DNA of 64,000 bases from Triglochin maritima (Eukaryota > Streptophyta > Magnoliopsida > Alismatales > Juncaginaceae): contig OY821779.1 of assembly GCA_963682175.1 (NCBI GenBank), positions 6,708,501 through 6,772,500 of the forward strand, in the 5' to 3' direction. Shown here piece after piece: positions 38,760 through 50,502 of this stretch. The stretch's first letter is position 1, and each line of letters begins with the position of its first letter. The notes beneath the pieces are model-generated. The model saw nothing but the letters and a program-made list of their open reading frames with translations, had not been told where the DNA came from and made no database searches. The translations under genes and the position numbers were made by a program.

Positions 38760-40302
38760 TGTGGGGATCTTAAGGGGTCATCTAGTGATCGTAATTAAAC
38801 AAGATGCGGAATTAAAAACTAATTACGAACTAATAACTAATTATGCAAGGGTTATTCTAAGAGATAGAGAACTTGCAAACCAACGTTGAAGTCGACGCCC
38901 GATTTAACGAGGTTCGGCACCCTCCCCGGGTCCTAGTCCTCACTCACAAGCCTCGCTCGTCCCTCGAGCCTCGCTTGTGGTTTCCACTATCCGATCTCCG
39001 TTACCGGGCCGAGATCAACGCCTTTACAAACCCGAGCCTCGCGAACAACCTCGCCTCGCCCGTGTCTCCTCTCACAACCCGAGAGGGAGCTTCCTTGAAG
39101 CTATTACAACTCTTGTGATTTGGATGAAAGAATGGAATCACAACTCTTGCTAATGACACTCTAACTTTGAGCACACTTGGATTATGATATGGATCTAGGA
39201 ATACAAGTGGTGAAGTTTTGGCTTGAGTGTATAGGATTTGAGCTTTGAAGGTTTGGGAAAGATAGCACAAGGATACTTGATGTTTGGAGAGTGTAGTGCT
39301 TGTGTTGTGCTTCTAATGAGGTCCTTATATAGGCTTCAAAGCTCTTAGAGTCGTTGGGGAGTGGGTGAGAAAGTTGACCCATGAAATGTGATGATGTGAC
39401 AAAAGTTCGGGCAAAATTTGCACGCTCTTCGGTAGACCGTTAACCCAACGGATTACCGAAGATGGTCGTTTCGGTTTACCGAATTCTATTCGGTGAACCG
39501 CTCACTCAACTCCAGTAGCTCTCTAACTAGCAACCCTAATATAATTCGGTTTACCGAAACCTATTCGGTGAACCGTTCCAAACTGGACAGTAAGATTGGT
39601 AGGGTTCTGTTTATGCTAAGTTCGGTTGACCGTGTATACTTCGGTAGTCCGAAGTTTGCGCGGGTTTTGCGCTGACAAAGCGTGGGAGATTGGTTTACCA
39701 ATAACGGTCAAGTTAAATAGCCGTTGGTCTCCTAAAGCAATATGATTCGGTTGACCGAAAGAAGTTCGGTGTACCGAATATGGATAAGTTAATTTGGCTT
39801 TAAGTCAAGATTTAAATACGACCGTTGGAGCAAAGTCCAAAACCGGTCCAGGCTAATTCGGTCTACCGAAGGCGGTTCGGTATACCGAGGTGGTTATTCC
39901 AGGGAACACCTAAAGGATTCTACACGGTTGACCGCAAGGTGTTCGGTGGACCGAACTCTACAAGATTCGGTTTACCGAGAAGGGTTCGGTTAACCGTGGG
40001 GATACGGGACAGAATCCTAATGTGCTCAAGTTTACATTAATCCTTAGGACTCAAATTATACTACATTACATATTGCTCCAAAGCTTGATTACATGTCTTG
40101 AGTCTTTATCTTCTTGTCCCCAAGCTCCTTAGCTTGATTCTTCATCAACCTATTAAGAATATCGCAAGTACACGAATATATATGCAATGCATGTATTCAT
40201 GTTTGCTTACTTTGATTGTCTAGGTTGATTGATTAAATATAGATTAAGATTAGATTACTTAATCATCAAAACTAAATAAAAATTAAGGCTAAAAAGCCAA
40301 CA
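38760..40302 (-). mobile_element. Solo LTR, family B, copy 2 (- orientation)
   Basis: 1543 bp, reading TGTGGGGATC...GCCAACA on +, the reverse complement of copy 1 at 32575-34117. It has its own 5-bp duplication TATAT (38755-38759, 40303-40307), so it is an independent insertion. It lies within the first minisatellite units of the Mutator-like element. The palindrome cluster 39425-39995 is upstream of its TATA box in LTR sense (TATATAGG on + near 39326-39333). Confidence 0.92.
39425..39995. promoter_or_regulatory. Cluster of paired CGGTNNACCG palindromes (cluster E)
   Basis: The counterpart of cluster D in the second family B LTR, with the same pairs and spacers in reverse order. Confidence 0.65.
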
Positions 40303-41090
40303 TATATTGTTGTACGGAATAAGTGTATTTGCAGTCCGGAATAAGTGTATTTGTTGTCCGGAATAAGTGTATTTGTTGTCCGGTTTAAGAATAAAGTGTG
40401 TCCAGAAACGGAACATAAAGTTTGTCCGGAATAAGTTGATTTGTTGTCCGGAATAAGTGTATTTGCTGTCCGGAATAAGTTTATTTGCAATCCGGAATAA
40501 GTGTAGTTGTCCAGAATAAGAAGAAAGTGTGTCCAGAAACGGAACAGAAAGTTTGTCCGGAATAAGTGTATTTGTTGTCCGGAATAAGTGTATTTGTTGT
40601 CCGGAATAAGTGTATTTGTTGTCCGGTTTAAGAATAAAGTGTGTCCAGAAACGGAACATAAAGTTTGTCCGGAATAAGTTGATTTGTTGTCCGGAATAAG
40701 TTGATTTGCTGTCCGGAATAAGTGTATTTGCAGTCCGGAATAAGAAGAAAATGTGACCAGAAACGGAACAGAAAGTTTGTCCGGAATAAGTGTATTTGCT
40801 GTCCGGAATAAGTGTATTTGTTGTCTGGAATAAGTGTATTTGTTGTCTGGTTTAAGAATAAAGTGTGTCCAGAAACGGAACATAAAGTTTGTCCGGAATA
40901 AGTGTATTTGCAGTCCGGAATAAGTGTATTTGTTGTCCGGTTTAAGAATAAAGTGTGTCCAGAAACGGAACATAAAGTTTGTCCGGAATAAGTGGACTTG
41001 TTGTCCAGAATAAGTGTATTTGCTGTCCGGAATAAGTGTATTTGCAGTCCGGAATAAGTGTATTTGCAGTCCAGAATAATATATGACTTC
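40303..41090. repeat. Minisatellite, about 21-bp unit GTCCGGAATAAGTGTATTTG
   Basis: About 30 units, some with GTTGATTTG, interrupted at intervals by a longer insert containing GTGTCCAGAAACGGAACA. This gives a higher-order repeat. Because 21 is divisible by three, long open frames appear on the - strand (40255-41176, repeating YTYSGQQIHLFRT); these are artefacts of the array. One unit survives left of the nested LTR at 38741. Confidence 0.92.
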
Positions 41091-41824
41091 ATTATTGTCG
41101 GAATAAACGAATCAATATATGGAATGCAATAATATGATGTCGAAACAAAAAAACGTTTAGGAACTCCCCCTGCCACCCCCGCACAAACTCAACAAATCTC
41201 CCACTGTATATTTTACCCCACAAGAATTACGTTTAGGAAAAAAATAGCATCTCAGATTTCCATTACAAACACAAACACACACAAATTACAAAAATAATAT
41301 ATATTTTCCCAGTAAATCGGAAAGAAGATGTAAGACTTAAACATGACTGTCTCATTCACGCTGCTTACGTTGTCAAGAACCTTCAGAGTCGGCATCAGAC
41401 GCTTCTTCGACGTAATATCTTACTCGAAATGGTGATTTATTACGGAGAGATGTACAACATAAACCGAACAGACGTAAGTCTTCACCACGGAGCGTTGACA
41501 AGAACATCGGGAAGTCTTCGCACCGTCCCATTCACGCTGCTTACGTTGTGAAGAATCCTGGGAGTCGGCATCAGACGCTTCTTCGAAATGGTGATTTATT
41601 CTGGAGAGAAAGAATGAAGAAGAAAGAAAGAGTGTCATCATATTTGTATTTGGGTGGAGAGAGAGAACGTGCTGAGTTGAAACGCATTTAATGTGATTTG
41701 AGTGGACATCATGAAGAAAAAACAAAAAAACATTCATGCTTTGGCCACGTAAGGGCTGACATGGATGTCCACGTAGAACGCGTCCGTGACGCGCTGCGTT
41801 CAACAAACATTTCCCTTTGTTGAA

Positions 41825-42054
41825 CCACCCTCAGCCCTCAGGTGTTGCACAGCATATAAGTTATATTATATAACACCATCTCATCTCATCTCATCCATTT
41901 TGATTACGCGAAGCGAATACAACTTTTATGTAAAGTACATATGAAATGTAAAAAGAAGAAAACTTGAGGGTGTATTTGCTAATACGTCGGCAACATTGAG
42001 GGTTCCTTCCCTGACTTGTTTGAACGCCATTGAATCGACGACGCCACGACAGGG

Positions 42055-42137
<83 letters not shown>

Positions 42138-43262
42138 CCCTACTTTCCCCAGTCGTGTCGTCTTCTTCTTCTTCTATGCCCCAATCAGATCGAAAAACGC
42201 AATGATTTGAAAGGTCAGATCCGTTACAACCTTCCATTCCTTCGCAAATTTTCCCTTTTTTTTTCGTCACGACCAAATTCGATCCAAAGATTCCACCTTT
42301 CGGTGCTGGAAATCGTTTTTTTTATCGATTTCCGTACTTTTTCTTTTCGTTGTGGTTAGGTTTCGAATGGGTTGGTGGTTCGTTAAGCGAAAGCTTTGTA
42401 GTTAGTTATGGTAATTATGGAGTTTTTCTGACCTTTAATTGGTGGGGAAGCTCGGCTTTGGTGAAGGATTGGGAGTTTTTTCTGTTCATTTTTTGTTGAT
42501 TCGGATGCGAAAAGTTGTGGAAAATGTGCAGTTATGGTTCAGTTAATGTCTTGAATTTCTTTTGCACTGGCTGTGTCTAACGTGCAATATGTTTTGACAT
42601 TTTGCTGAGAGACGTCGTTTTTAATGGATGTTATCAGTATTTGTTGTTTAACCATGTAATAGTCCATATCAGTAAAAAAAACAGAACCTATGTAATAGCT
42701 CAATTTTTTTGGTTAATTTGTTACTTCTGTAGTTTGGGAAGACGTCCGAGGTCAGCTTATGTTTGATCTAATAATTTCATCAGGCATCGCATAAGCATCA
42801 TTCAAAAAGAATTGGAGTACTATGTACTTATCGTAGAACCATCTAATGCCTGTCAAAATTGAGTACTTCTGATCCAAGAGCTTGTCTGTGAAAATTGACA
42901 CTCATTTTTAGTCTTCACTGTAACATCATCTTTAGGTGGAGTGAGAAAACTTGATGATATTGACACTCATTTTTAGTCTTCGCTGCAATGTTGTCTTTAG
43001 GCGCACTGAGGAAACCTGATGTACATGTTGATAACATACATACACACTTACATAGGACTGTAAAATTTTCACAAATTCAATAAAATTGGAGATTCAACCT
43101 CCCATTATAGTTGCAAAAAAACGGAATACATGTGCTAGAAACTTCCATCAGATGTAGTTTTTTGGTCGATGCTCTTCAATAGTCAGAAATTTTCCTCCTT
43201 CCCTTATATAGTAGTGCTTAAGAGTCTATCATTTTGCATCTGCAGCTATCCCTTATGACTAG
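41825..43262 (+). other. DGD2 promoter, 5' leader and probable 5' UTR intron
   Basis: The leader probably starts soon after the GA array (42058-42133). A candidate 5' UTR intron runs from near 42214 (GAAAG|GTCAGATC) to a TCTGCAG acceptor near 43246, about 17 bases before the ATG. A 66-bp imperfect tandem duplication (ATTGACACTCATTTTTAGTC) lies at about 42894-43020. No other gene. Confidence 0.5.
42058..42133 (+). repeat. (GA)38 microsatellite in the DGD2 upstream region
   Basis: 76 bp of uninterrupted GA dinucleotides, about 1.1 kb before the ATG and close to the likely transcription start. GA repeats near plant promoters are targets of BBR/BPC GAGA-binding proteins. A regulatory role here is inferred only. 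Overlapping SLSLSL and ERERER frames are artefacts. Confidence 0.9.
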
Positions 43263-46259
43263 ATGGACAACAGAAAACATATTGCAGTATTTACAACAGC
43301 AAGCCTCCCATGGATGACAGGAACTGCCATCAACCCTCTATTTCGTGCTGCATATCTTGCTAGGAGAGGGGAAAGAAAAGTCACCTTGGTACTTCCTTGG
43401 CTTTCTTTGGAGGATCAGAAACTAGTTTACCCAAACCAAATTGCATTTACAGCTCCTATACAACACGAAGAGTATGTTCATCAATGGCTTGAGGAACGAG
43501 TTGGATTCAAATCTAGCTTCAAAATTCGCTTCTACGCTGGAAAGGTAAAGTATTCTGTTTATATGGATCTTTAGGTGATTACTATAACAGATTTTTCTTA
43601 ACAACTTCTTTGTACTTTTGCTGGGATATTGTTCTTGATTGTTTCCCCATTTATATGTTTGGTTTTGGACTGATCTTTTTCTACTTACGCAATGTCTGTG
43701 GTAGTATATCCTCTTTATCAGGGATGTGTCTTTTATTGATTTATGACTTGTCATATTTTGTTGCAGTTTTCCCCGGAGAAAAGGAGCATCCTTGCTATTG
43801 GAGATCTTACAGAAATCATTCCTGACGAAGAAGCTGATGTAGCTGTCCTTGAGGAGCCTGAACATCTTACATGGTACCATCATGGCCGGAGATGGAAAAC
43901 TAAATTCAGTAAAGTCATAGGTATTGTTCACACTAATTATTTGGAATATGTCAAGAGAGAGAAAAATGGACAAGTTCATGCCTTTCTTTTGAAGCACATC
44001 AACAGTTGGATGACTCATATCTACTGCCACAAGGTAATTAATATTTCATTCTATAGATATCTTTCCTTTACCAGCTTTCGTGTTCTAATTAATGATTTTC
44101 TAAAGAAAAATGCTCCTCGGTCTATTGTAACGACATTTGAGGTTTCTACTCTTAAACTAATAATGAGACACCCTATGATTTCAGTCTTACGATTCATATT
44201 CTTGATAGTAATGTATTTATATCTTGTTGTGGTGTAGTAAACACTGTGGCTTTTGAATTTGTAGTTTAGGTTGTGAGATGCAAGATTTGGTCACTATGGA
44301 TAGTTTTACATTATTTAATATTTATCATTTGAGATTGTGCAACCTACGTACCACATCTGAAATGGTGGACGATACCTTAATGTTCTACACTACTTTGTTG
44401 ATTGACCGAGGATATTTTGGGCGTCGCTTGTTAATTTAAGGGATATTGTAAGATATGAGCCATGGACCGACGTTTCAAATTATTATTGTACCATGCACTG
44501 AGTTGTTTGGGGAAGTGACTTGGACCTATACATTGCTGTGAATTTATGTCATATTTGAAATGAATAATGAAGGAAAAGGTAATCAATAAATGTTAGATTA
44601 ACCATTTACATGGGTTGGTGGCCATGGAGTGTTTTTTCAAATTATTATTGTACCATGCACCATGGATTATGAGCTGTTTGGGGAAGTGACTTGGACCTAT
44701 ACATTGTTGTTAATTTATGTCATATTTGAAATGAATAATGAAGGAAAAGGTAATCAATAATGTTAGATTAGACATTTAAATGCACATTGGATGGTTTTGT
44801 TACTTTGTTTACTAAAACATGCATATGGACGTGGCTGTGGCTCTAAATGATGTCAGAAGCACTTAGTAGTTAAATATTGCTATTACCTGAATGACCAGCT
44901 TAGGCTAACGCCGAAGACTGTAATTAGCATATCTCTTTCACCTTACCTACCTTATTGGAGATAATTGATAATGGTCAACCTTTTCAATTTCAGGTCATTA
45001 GATTATCAGCTGCGACCCAAGAACTTCCAAGATCAGTTGTATGCAATGTTCATGGTGTCAATCCAAAATTTATTGGAATTGGAAAGCAAAAACATGACAG
45101 GCAACAGAGTGGAGAAAAAGTCTTCACTAAGGGTGCATATTACATTGGAAAAATGGTGTGGAGCAAAGGCTATCGTGAGCTTCTTCAATTGCTCACAGCT
45201 AATCAAACTAGACTTCCTAACTTGGAATTGGATTTATATGGAACTGGAGAAGACTCGGATGAGGTCCAGGACGCTGTCAAAACCTTGAAACTGTTTGTAA
45301 GAGTTCGTCCTGGTCAGGATCATGCTGACCCTATATTTCACGAGTAAGAATGCTTTTCTTTCCACTACTCACATGACCTGATAACGTACGAGTTAAATTT
45401 CAGACCATAAATGTGTATTATGGCATTTCTTTCGGTTGGTATTTCTAATATCTCCTTGGGTTGAATATCTATCTCTTAAAGGAATTAGTTAATCGTCTTA
45501 GAACTGATCATTCCACATGTTAATTGACTAGTCAATTAGTTATGTCTCACACTCATGAATTATAGTGTATAACTATTTACCTTGAGGTTCTTAGCTATCG
45601 AACTGTCTAGTTCAAGAGTTTTGGGAAATATCCCAACCATCTTCTGCTTAAGATATTGTATATGTTTAGTTAGGGAAAATATGAAATTTCGCCAGCAACC
45701 CTATCACAGTTTAATAACAACTCTTTCATCTGCTTTCAGCTACAAAGTTTTTATAAATCCCAGCACAACGGATGTTGTCTGCACAACTGCCGCAGAAGCA
45801 TTAGCAATGGGCAAAATCGTTGTTTGTGCCAAACATCCGTCTAATGAATTCTTCGAGCAATTCTCTAATTGCCGGATTTACAACACTGATGATGAATTTG
45901 TCGAGGCAACTCTTAAAGCTCTATCTGAGGATCCAGCACCTCTAACTGATATAGAAAGGCATGAGCTATCATGGGAAGCAGCAACAGAAAGGTTTTCTAA
46001 GGTAGCTGACCTAGACCAATTTTATTCCGAAAAACCACCAGTACCCGACACAACTCCATTCATGGCACTAACGCTGAAGGGTCCTGATCTGAAGAAAAAG
46101 ATTGAAGACGCTGCTGCATTCTTGCACTTCGCAATGTCCGGAAACGAAGCTGCACGTGTTGCTTTCGGAGCAATTCCTAGAAGCTTAGATCCTGATGAAC
46201 AACAATGCAAGGAGTTGGGTCTGGTCGTAACGACAAGGAAGCAACACTTCTGGCAATGA
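43263..46259 (+). CDS. DGD2: Digalactosyldiacylglycerol synthase 2
   Basis: Transfers galactose from UDP-galactose to monogalactosyldiacylglycerol at the plastid outer envelope. DGD2 is the copy that responds to phosphate shortage. Exons: 43263-43544, 43767-44033, 44994-45343, 45740-46259. The total is 1419 nt, 472 aa, against 473 in Arabidopsis. Blocks seen: [126 protein letters not shown] and [13 protein letters not shown]. It lacks the long N-terminal extension of DGD1, which makes DGD2 the better name. All junctions are GT-AG and in phase, with no defects. The stop is at 46257-46259. Confidence 0.95.
44476..44790. repeat. 162-bp-period duplication in DGD2 intron 2
   Basis: CAAATTATTATTGTACCATG begins at 44476 and again at 44638. 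It is followed in both by GGGGAAGTGACTTGGACCTA and TCATATTTGAAATGAATAAT. The copies differ by small indels. Wholly intronic (44034-44993). Confidence 0.85.
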
Positions 46260-47649
46260 TATTATACCCTAATGGTTACTATCTCCCTGAGATATTAGTA
46301 CATGTCAGGTGTTCTTTTTCTCTCTCTCCGACTGTAGGTCACTTGTGTAAATCACGACCATGAAAGACTTTCTATTTCCATTTTTTCCTTATTTGTGTGT
46401 GATTCTTTGTCATTCGAGATTCTCTGGTGTGAAACCATTTGATGCATTTGTGGCTTGATCTAAATGTTGGAAGTGTTCTTTACAGTCATATGTCAAGCAC
46501 CAGAAATTGTTCCATTCCGTGTAAGGTTGGAAGAGTTGAAAACATTCCAAAGAACATGAAGTCTGGGAATCCAATGATGGTAAACTTTTGTTTCAGTTGG
46601 GGCGCATACGTCAACTTGAATTGAAGGTAGGTTTTCATCGATTAATGCAGTAAGAAATCTGATTAAGATGACTGCCCTTTTCTTTCGCGGGGTTCTCCTG
46701 AAATAGTCTCTACCGAACATGTCTCTCTACGATTCAGTTCCTCCGTCGTCAAATTATATTAATTATTCTTTCATGGTGAAGATCTTGACGTATCCATTAG
46801 GGGATGGATTCCCGCGATCAGAGTGGTTCTGCTATTTTTTTGCACGTGTTGCTGGAGGACAGACGAATAACTTTTAAACGGCCTACATTTTGCTGAAAGA
46901 TCGATCAAAGATATTTCTCAAAGCATTTATATTTTTTATTAATCAAGGGAAACCAACCCAAGATTAGAAGTACTTCAAGCAGGCCGTTGAATTATCCTAA
47001 CGTAAACTAGATATCATCAACTATAATGTTAGGAAATATGTGCAGAACTGAATAGCTAGTGCTCTCTACCTTGGAAAAATTCACGCTGATGCCAGGGCCT
47101 TCTTCATTTACATACTAAATTATCATTGGTTACATACTTACATGAACATCCCTCACAGTCGTTGCTGCCTTTCTACAGTGGATCTCCACGAACGTTTACT
47201 ATTTCTGATCGGAGTTGGACCGTGACAGACCTCCGTCTCTGACTCTTAGAGTATTTTGCTTTCTTTGAAAGATAGAGTTAGTCCAATCAATTTAGAATAC
47301 AGAACTTACCTTCATCACTGCATGTCCCTGTGAATTTAGGTCCTTCACCTCCCTGTTACCAGCAAATCCATAGTGAACTCCCTCCCCAACATTTGTTTAT
47401 GGCAATAAACACTGATTCATTCAACTAACAAAGAAAAATTAAATGTGAAGTGCCAAACAATAACCAACCCAACCTCAAGTGCAGAGACCTTTCCCTGAAG
47501 TCTTATGTACAGTACTGGGTTAAGGGCAACATGGTTGGAAGAAAAATATTCAGGGCATGTCAGCAATATTACAACAAGAAGATATCTCCACATTACAAAC
47601 TTTTCTAAAATGTTTATATGATGTGAAACCTCTTCAACATTATAAGAAA
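46260..47649. other. Convergent 3' regions of DGD2 and the RCD1-like gene
   Basis: 3' UTRs of both genes should lie here (DGD2 from 46260 rightward, RCD1-like from 47649 leftward). I see no further gene. Open frames at 46439-46720 have no domain. Confidence 0.6.
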
Positions 47650-50502
47650 CTATTTCGATTCTTTGAGCATCATAAACCTCTGAGATTCAAGTCTGCCCAT
47701 GGTAGGAGTTAACTGCCAAACAAGGACAATTAGAGAAGAGAAACACAAACGAAAGAAAATCAGCAGAAAAATCTAACCTCTAAGTTGAAACATGGAATGG
47801 GGATAGCAAGTTGCTATCATAAATGATGAAGGGGGATAGATTTCCATAACCGAAAGAAAATAGCACACAAAAATATCAAAGCTTTCACTTTAATGTTGGA
47901 TAACAATGTGCGATAGCAATCAAAAGCTTGAATGAATTTACCACGACTAATGGAAACAAAAAGGTTTCAAGGACTCAAAGATATAAGATTAGCAAATGTC
48001 AATGCATAGAAGTTCGCTTGGATGACATTTCAGGGTTAAATTTTTAAGACACTTAGGCAAGTTACTACAAATCATTTGGAGATAAAAGACGTTATGTTTC
48101 TTTAAAGCCTCTGCATGCAGCTAATGAAAAGAAAAGAAAAGAAAAGGCAAAAAGATAGTCCACTAGAGAAGAATAAAAATGTCACATGTCAATAAAAACT
48201 AAAAACTCCATGGTTGGTTTTGATTTTCAAAAAATGTGCATTACACAGAAGTTAACGAATAGTTGGCTATTAACCTTTTTCTGGAGATGCTTTATGGTAG
48301 ATATCAACAACTTATCTCCAATGATCTCCCTCAACCTTTTGATCAAGTCAATCCTGCTCAATGCTTTTCTCTGTAGAAGTACATCAGTTACATGATGAAT
48401 CGTAAGAACTTATAAATAAAAGAAAACTCAAGAGAGATCACCTTAAACGCATCATAATGAACATTTATAAGGTCCATCTCGTGAGTGGTAACTTTGGCCG
48501 AGATAGCAGCAAATAACATCGAGAAAGGCATCCAAGGTGATGTTGGTGGTCTTGGCATTCTACCATGTAGGTAATTTGACTCGTTGGAGTGTTCAACTGA
48601 ACTGCAAACTTGCTGATCATTTTCTACCTGGTGATGTATGTAGACATAGGTGTCAAAGTGACAATCACAACCATAAAATAATATATCCCAGCTACAAAAT
48701 AGTAGAAGAGAAATCTTCTACAGTTTCATTTGTGTTGTTCATGTGACCAATTATATAGTGCAAAACTTCTGATGCTAATATCAAAGGATCAATGTTTCGT
48801 AAATGACTGGTTTCAAACTGCGACTAGCAGATCATGCACCTCTTTTAGTTCCTCTTTGTCTACACCTTTTGGTGAACCTTAAAATTTTCAGTAGAAAGAA
48901 CAGCTAGAATGCTTACTACCTTTATGTTTCCAGCATGCCCCTGCAATTGGCTGTTGAAAGAATCAGGTTTTTTTTTGCCAAATCCAGTATACATGTTCTG
49001 CTTCCCCAACCCATTCTCTAAAAAATACCATGAAAAATCAGAATCTCTTCTGCATACATGAAGAACTAAACATACATGTATTTGGAGGCCAAAGAGAATT
49101 ACCTGCTTTGGAACATATCTTAAAACTCACAACGTATTCTGGAAGGATGTGGGTCTTAACATTAATGTCCCATATTATATAGTGGTTTGGATTTTGAAAA
49201 TCATCTACGCCATTATCATAGGATCCATTACTAGGTTCAAACTGTGCAGATCCGGGATGGACTCTTTCCAGCTTTCCCAATATAATGCGACATAACACCA
49301 AATGCCTTAAACCATTTTCGTCAACATCAGAACAATCCGCACTGTAAAAAAAATGGTGAAAAGAACGGTGTTCATTGCATGTGCAATGCATCAAAAACAG
49401 TGGCATGGTGAATAATTATGAGATCTATAAACAACAAGAAAGATAAAGTGTTCAAGAAGAGACAAAAAATATACCTAATATTAGAGCGACTTGCAGGGGT
49501 GAGATGAAAGCCTGTGCCATACATGGGATGGTATATAGGCTTTCCAATCTTCTCGAGTCCACGTAGCATGACTTCTTCAACCCCATCTTTTGAACAAGGC
49601 AACCATCCATACCGAAGGTTCGCACTGCCACGATGATTTGCAATGACTTTCACTTTCTTCTGGAAAAGACTCAATCTTGTTTGCGCTAACAAATTGGATG
49701 GGGGGATGCTAAAAATTCCACTTATGTCATTTCTATCAATAAGGGAACCCATACCTAGAAGGAGCATCTTTTCCACAGTAGTGTATGCCTTGCCTCCATC
49801 AACAAGTCTCGAAAGCTTTCCATGGAAAACGTCAAAGTCGGAATACTTTGAAGGGAAGAAAGAGTGCAACTCATTTTCTCCAACAGTTTCAACGATTTCA
49901 CGTCTTTCAGAATGGTCCACCATCCACCCATCAGGTTCTTTCATGGTCATGATTTTCTTACAGCTCGAGCAAGTTCCAGCACTGGTCTGAATTTCACATA
50001 AATCACTCAATAAGGAACTTTTGTAGCTCCCATTCTTTGCTATGGTGGGAATATAGTCGACAGATGATCCATAACAATGATGCAGCTCGGGAAAGAAGCA
50101 GCTGTCATTTCTGTCAATCCATGCTAGAGGTTTATGCACACAAGCTTCGGTCTCTATCTGAACCATGTGAACAAAGTCAAACAACAAATGACGGCCCTCA
50201 AATGTGACTTCGGTAATTGCTCTTTTTGCCTGGAAATCTCCGTGTATTAAACCAATTAAATGCATGGGATGATCGTTCCACTCACCATCCTCATGAAAAA
50301 GTAGTCTTTTAGGCAAGTCACTCTTCAAGAAGTTTGAATAATTTTCCAGAATAGACTTCTGCATAAGGTGCTGTTTGCAGTCATTTGTACTGCAAGGCCG
50401 AGCAGATTGCAGGTATCTGGCATCATTGGATGACCACTTCCTCTTCAGATTACCTAAGCTTCTTTCAGAACTATCCAACACCTTTTCGTTCTTCCCTTCC
50501 AT
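47650..50502 (-). CDS. RCD1: RCD1/SRO-type WWE-PARP-RST protein
   Basis: Nuclear hub protein that binds transcription factors through its RST domain in oxidative, salt and hormone responses; the family's PARP fold is regarded as inactive. Exons on -: 50502-49475, 49341-49103, 49017-48920, 48627-48442, 48370-48275, 47712-47650. The total is 1710 nt, 569 aa (Arabidopsis RCD1: 589). The start MEGKNEKVLDSS matches the family. A WWE-like domain is near residues 55-130 (NGEWND-type GEWNDHPMHLI, PLAWIDRNDSCFFPEL). The PARP-like domain is near 260-425 (LFQKKVKVIANHRGSANLRY, YGTGFHLT, DVDENGLRHLVLCRIILGK, NPNHYIIWDINVKTHILPEY). RST is near 480-550 (SPWMPFSMLFAAISAKVTTH, LSRIDLIKRLREIIGDKLLI). The exon 4 acceptor was chosen for phase and is the least certain. 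RCD1 versus a close SRO paralogue is not settled. Confidence 0.9.

Larger units (their letters stand above)
38391..41813. mobile_element. Mutator-like element with minisatellite core and nested solo LTR
   Basis: The 11-bp duplication CCTTTGTTGAA lies at 38380-38390 and 41814-41824, within the 9-11 bp Mutator range. Both ends, read inward, share GCGCGTCACGGACGCG followed by TACGTGGA, a terminal inverted repeat with a few mismatches. The interior holds a minisatellite (38741-38759 and 40303-41090), a diverged internal duplication (41355-41440 versus 41525-41600) and a solo LTR. No mudrA-type transposase. The - frame 41420-41806 is unrecognised. Confidence 0.72.

Noticed and set aside
32575..40302. 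The long inverted repeat as the terminal repeats of one large element
   Set aside because: Each arm has its own TG...CA ends and a different 5-bp duplication (AAGTG, TATAT), so they are two separate solo LTRs.
40255..41176. Long - strand open frames (134, 233 and 182 aa) as repeat proteins
   Set aside because: They are produced by a 21-bp minisatellite whose length is divisible by three; overlapping frames give the same peptide and there is no gene context.
42030..42359. Frames with ERERER and SLSLSL
   Set aside because: Translations of the GA microsatellite.
48836..48880. A small extra RCD1 exon (GSPKGVDKEELKEV...)
   Set aside because: It ends in an in-frame stop without a usable in-phase donor. 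The model skipping it is in phase and gives the expected length.
47650..50502. The RCD1-like protein as an active poly(ADP-ribose) polymerase
   Set aside because: The domain order and sequence fit the RCD1/SRO family, whose PARP fold lacks the usual His-Tyr-Glu triad; I do not see the triad here.
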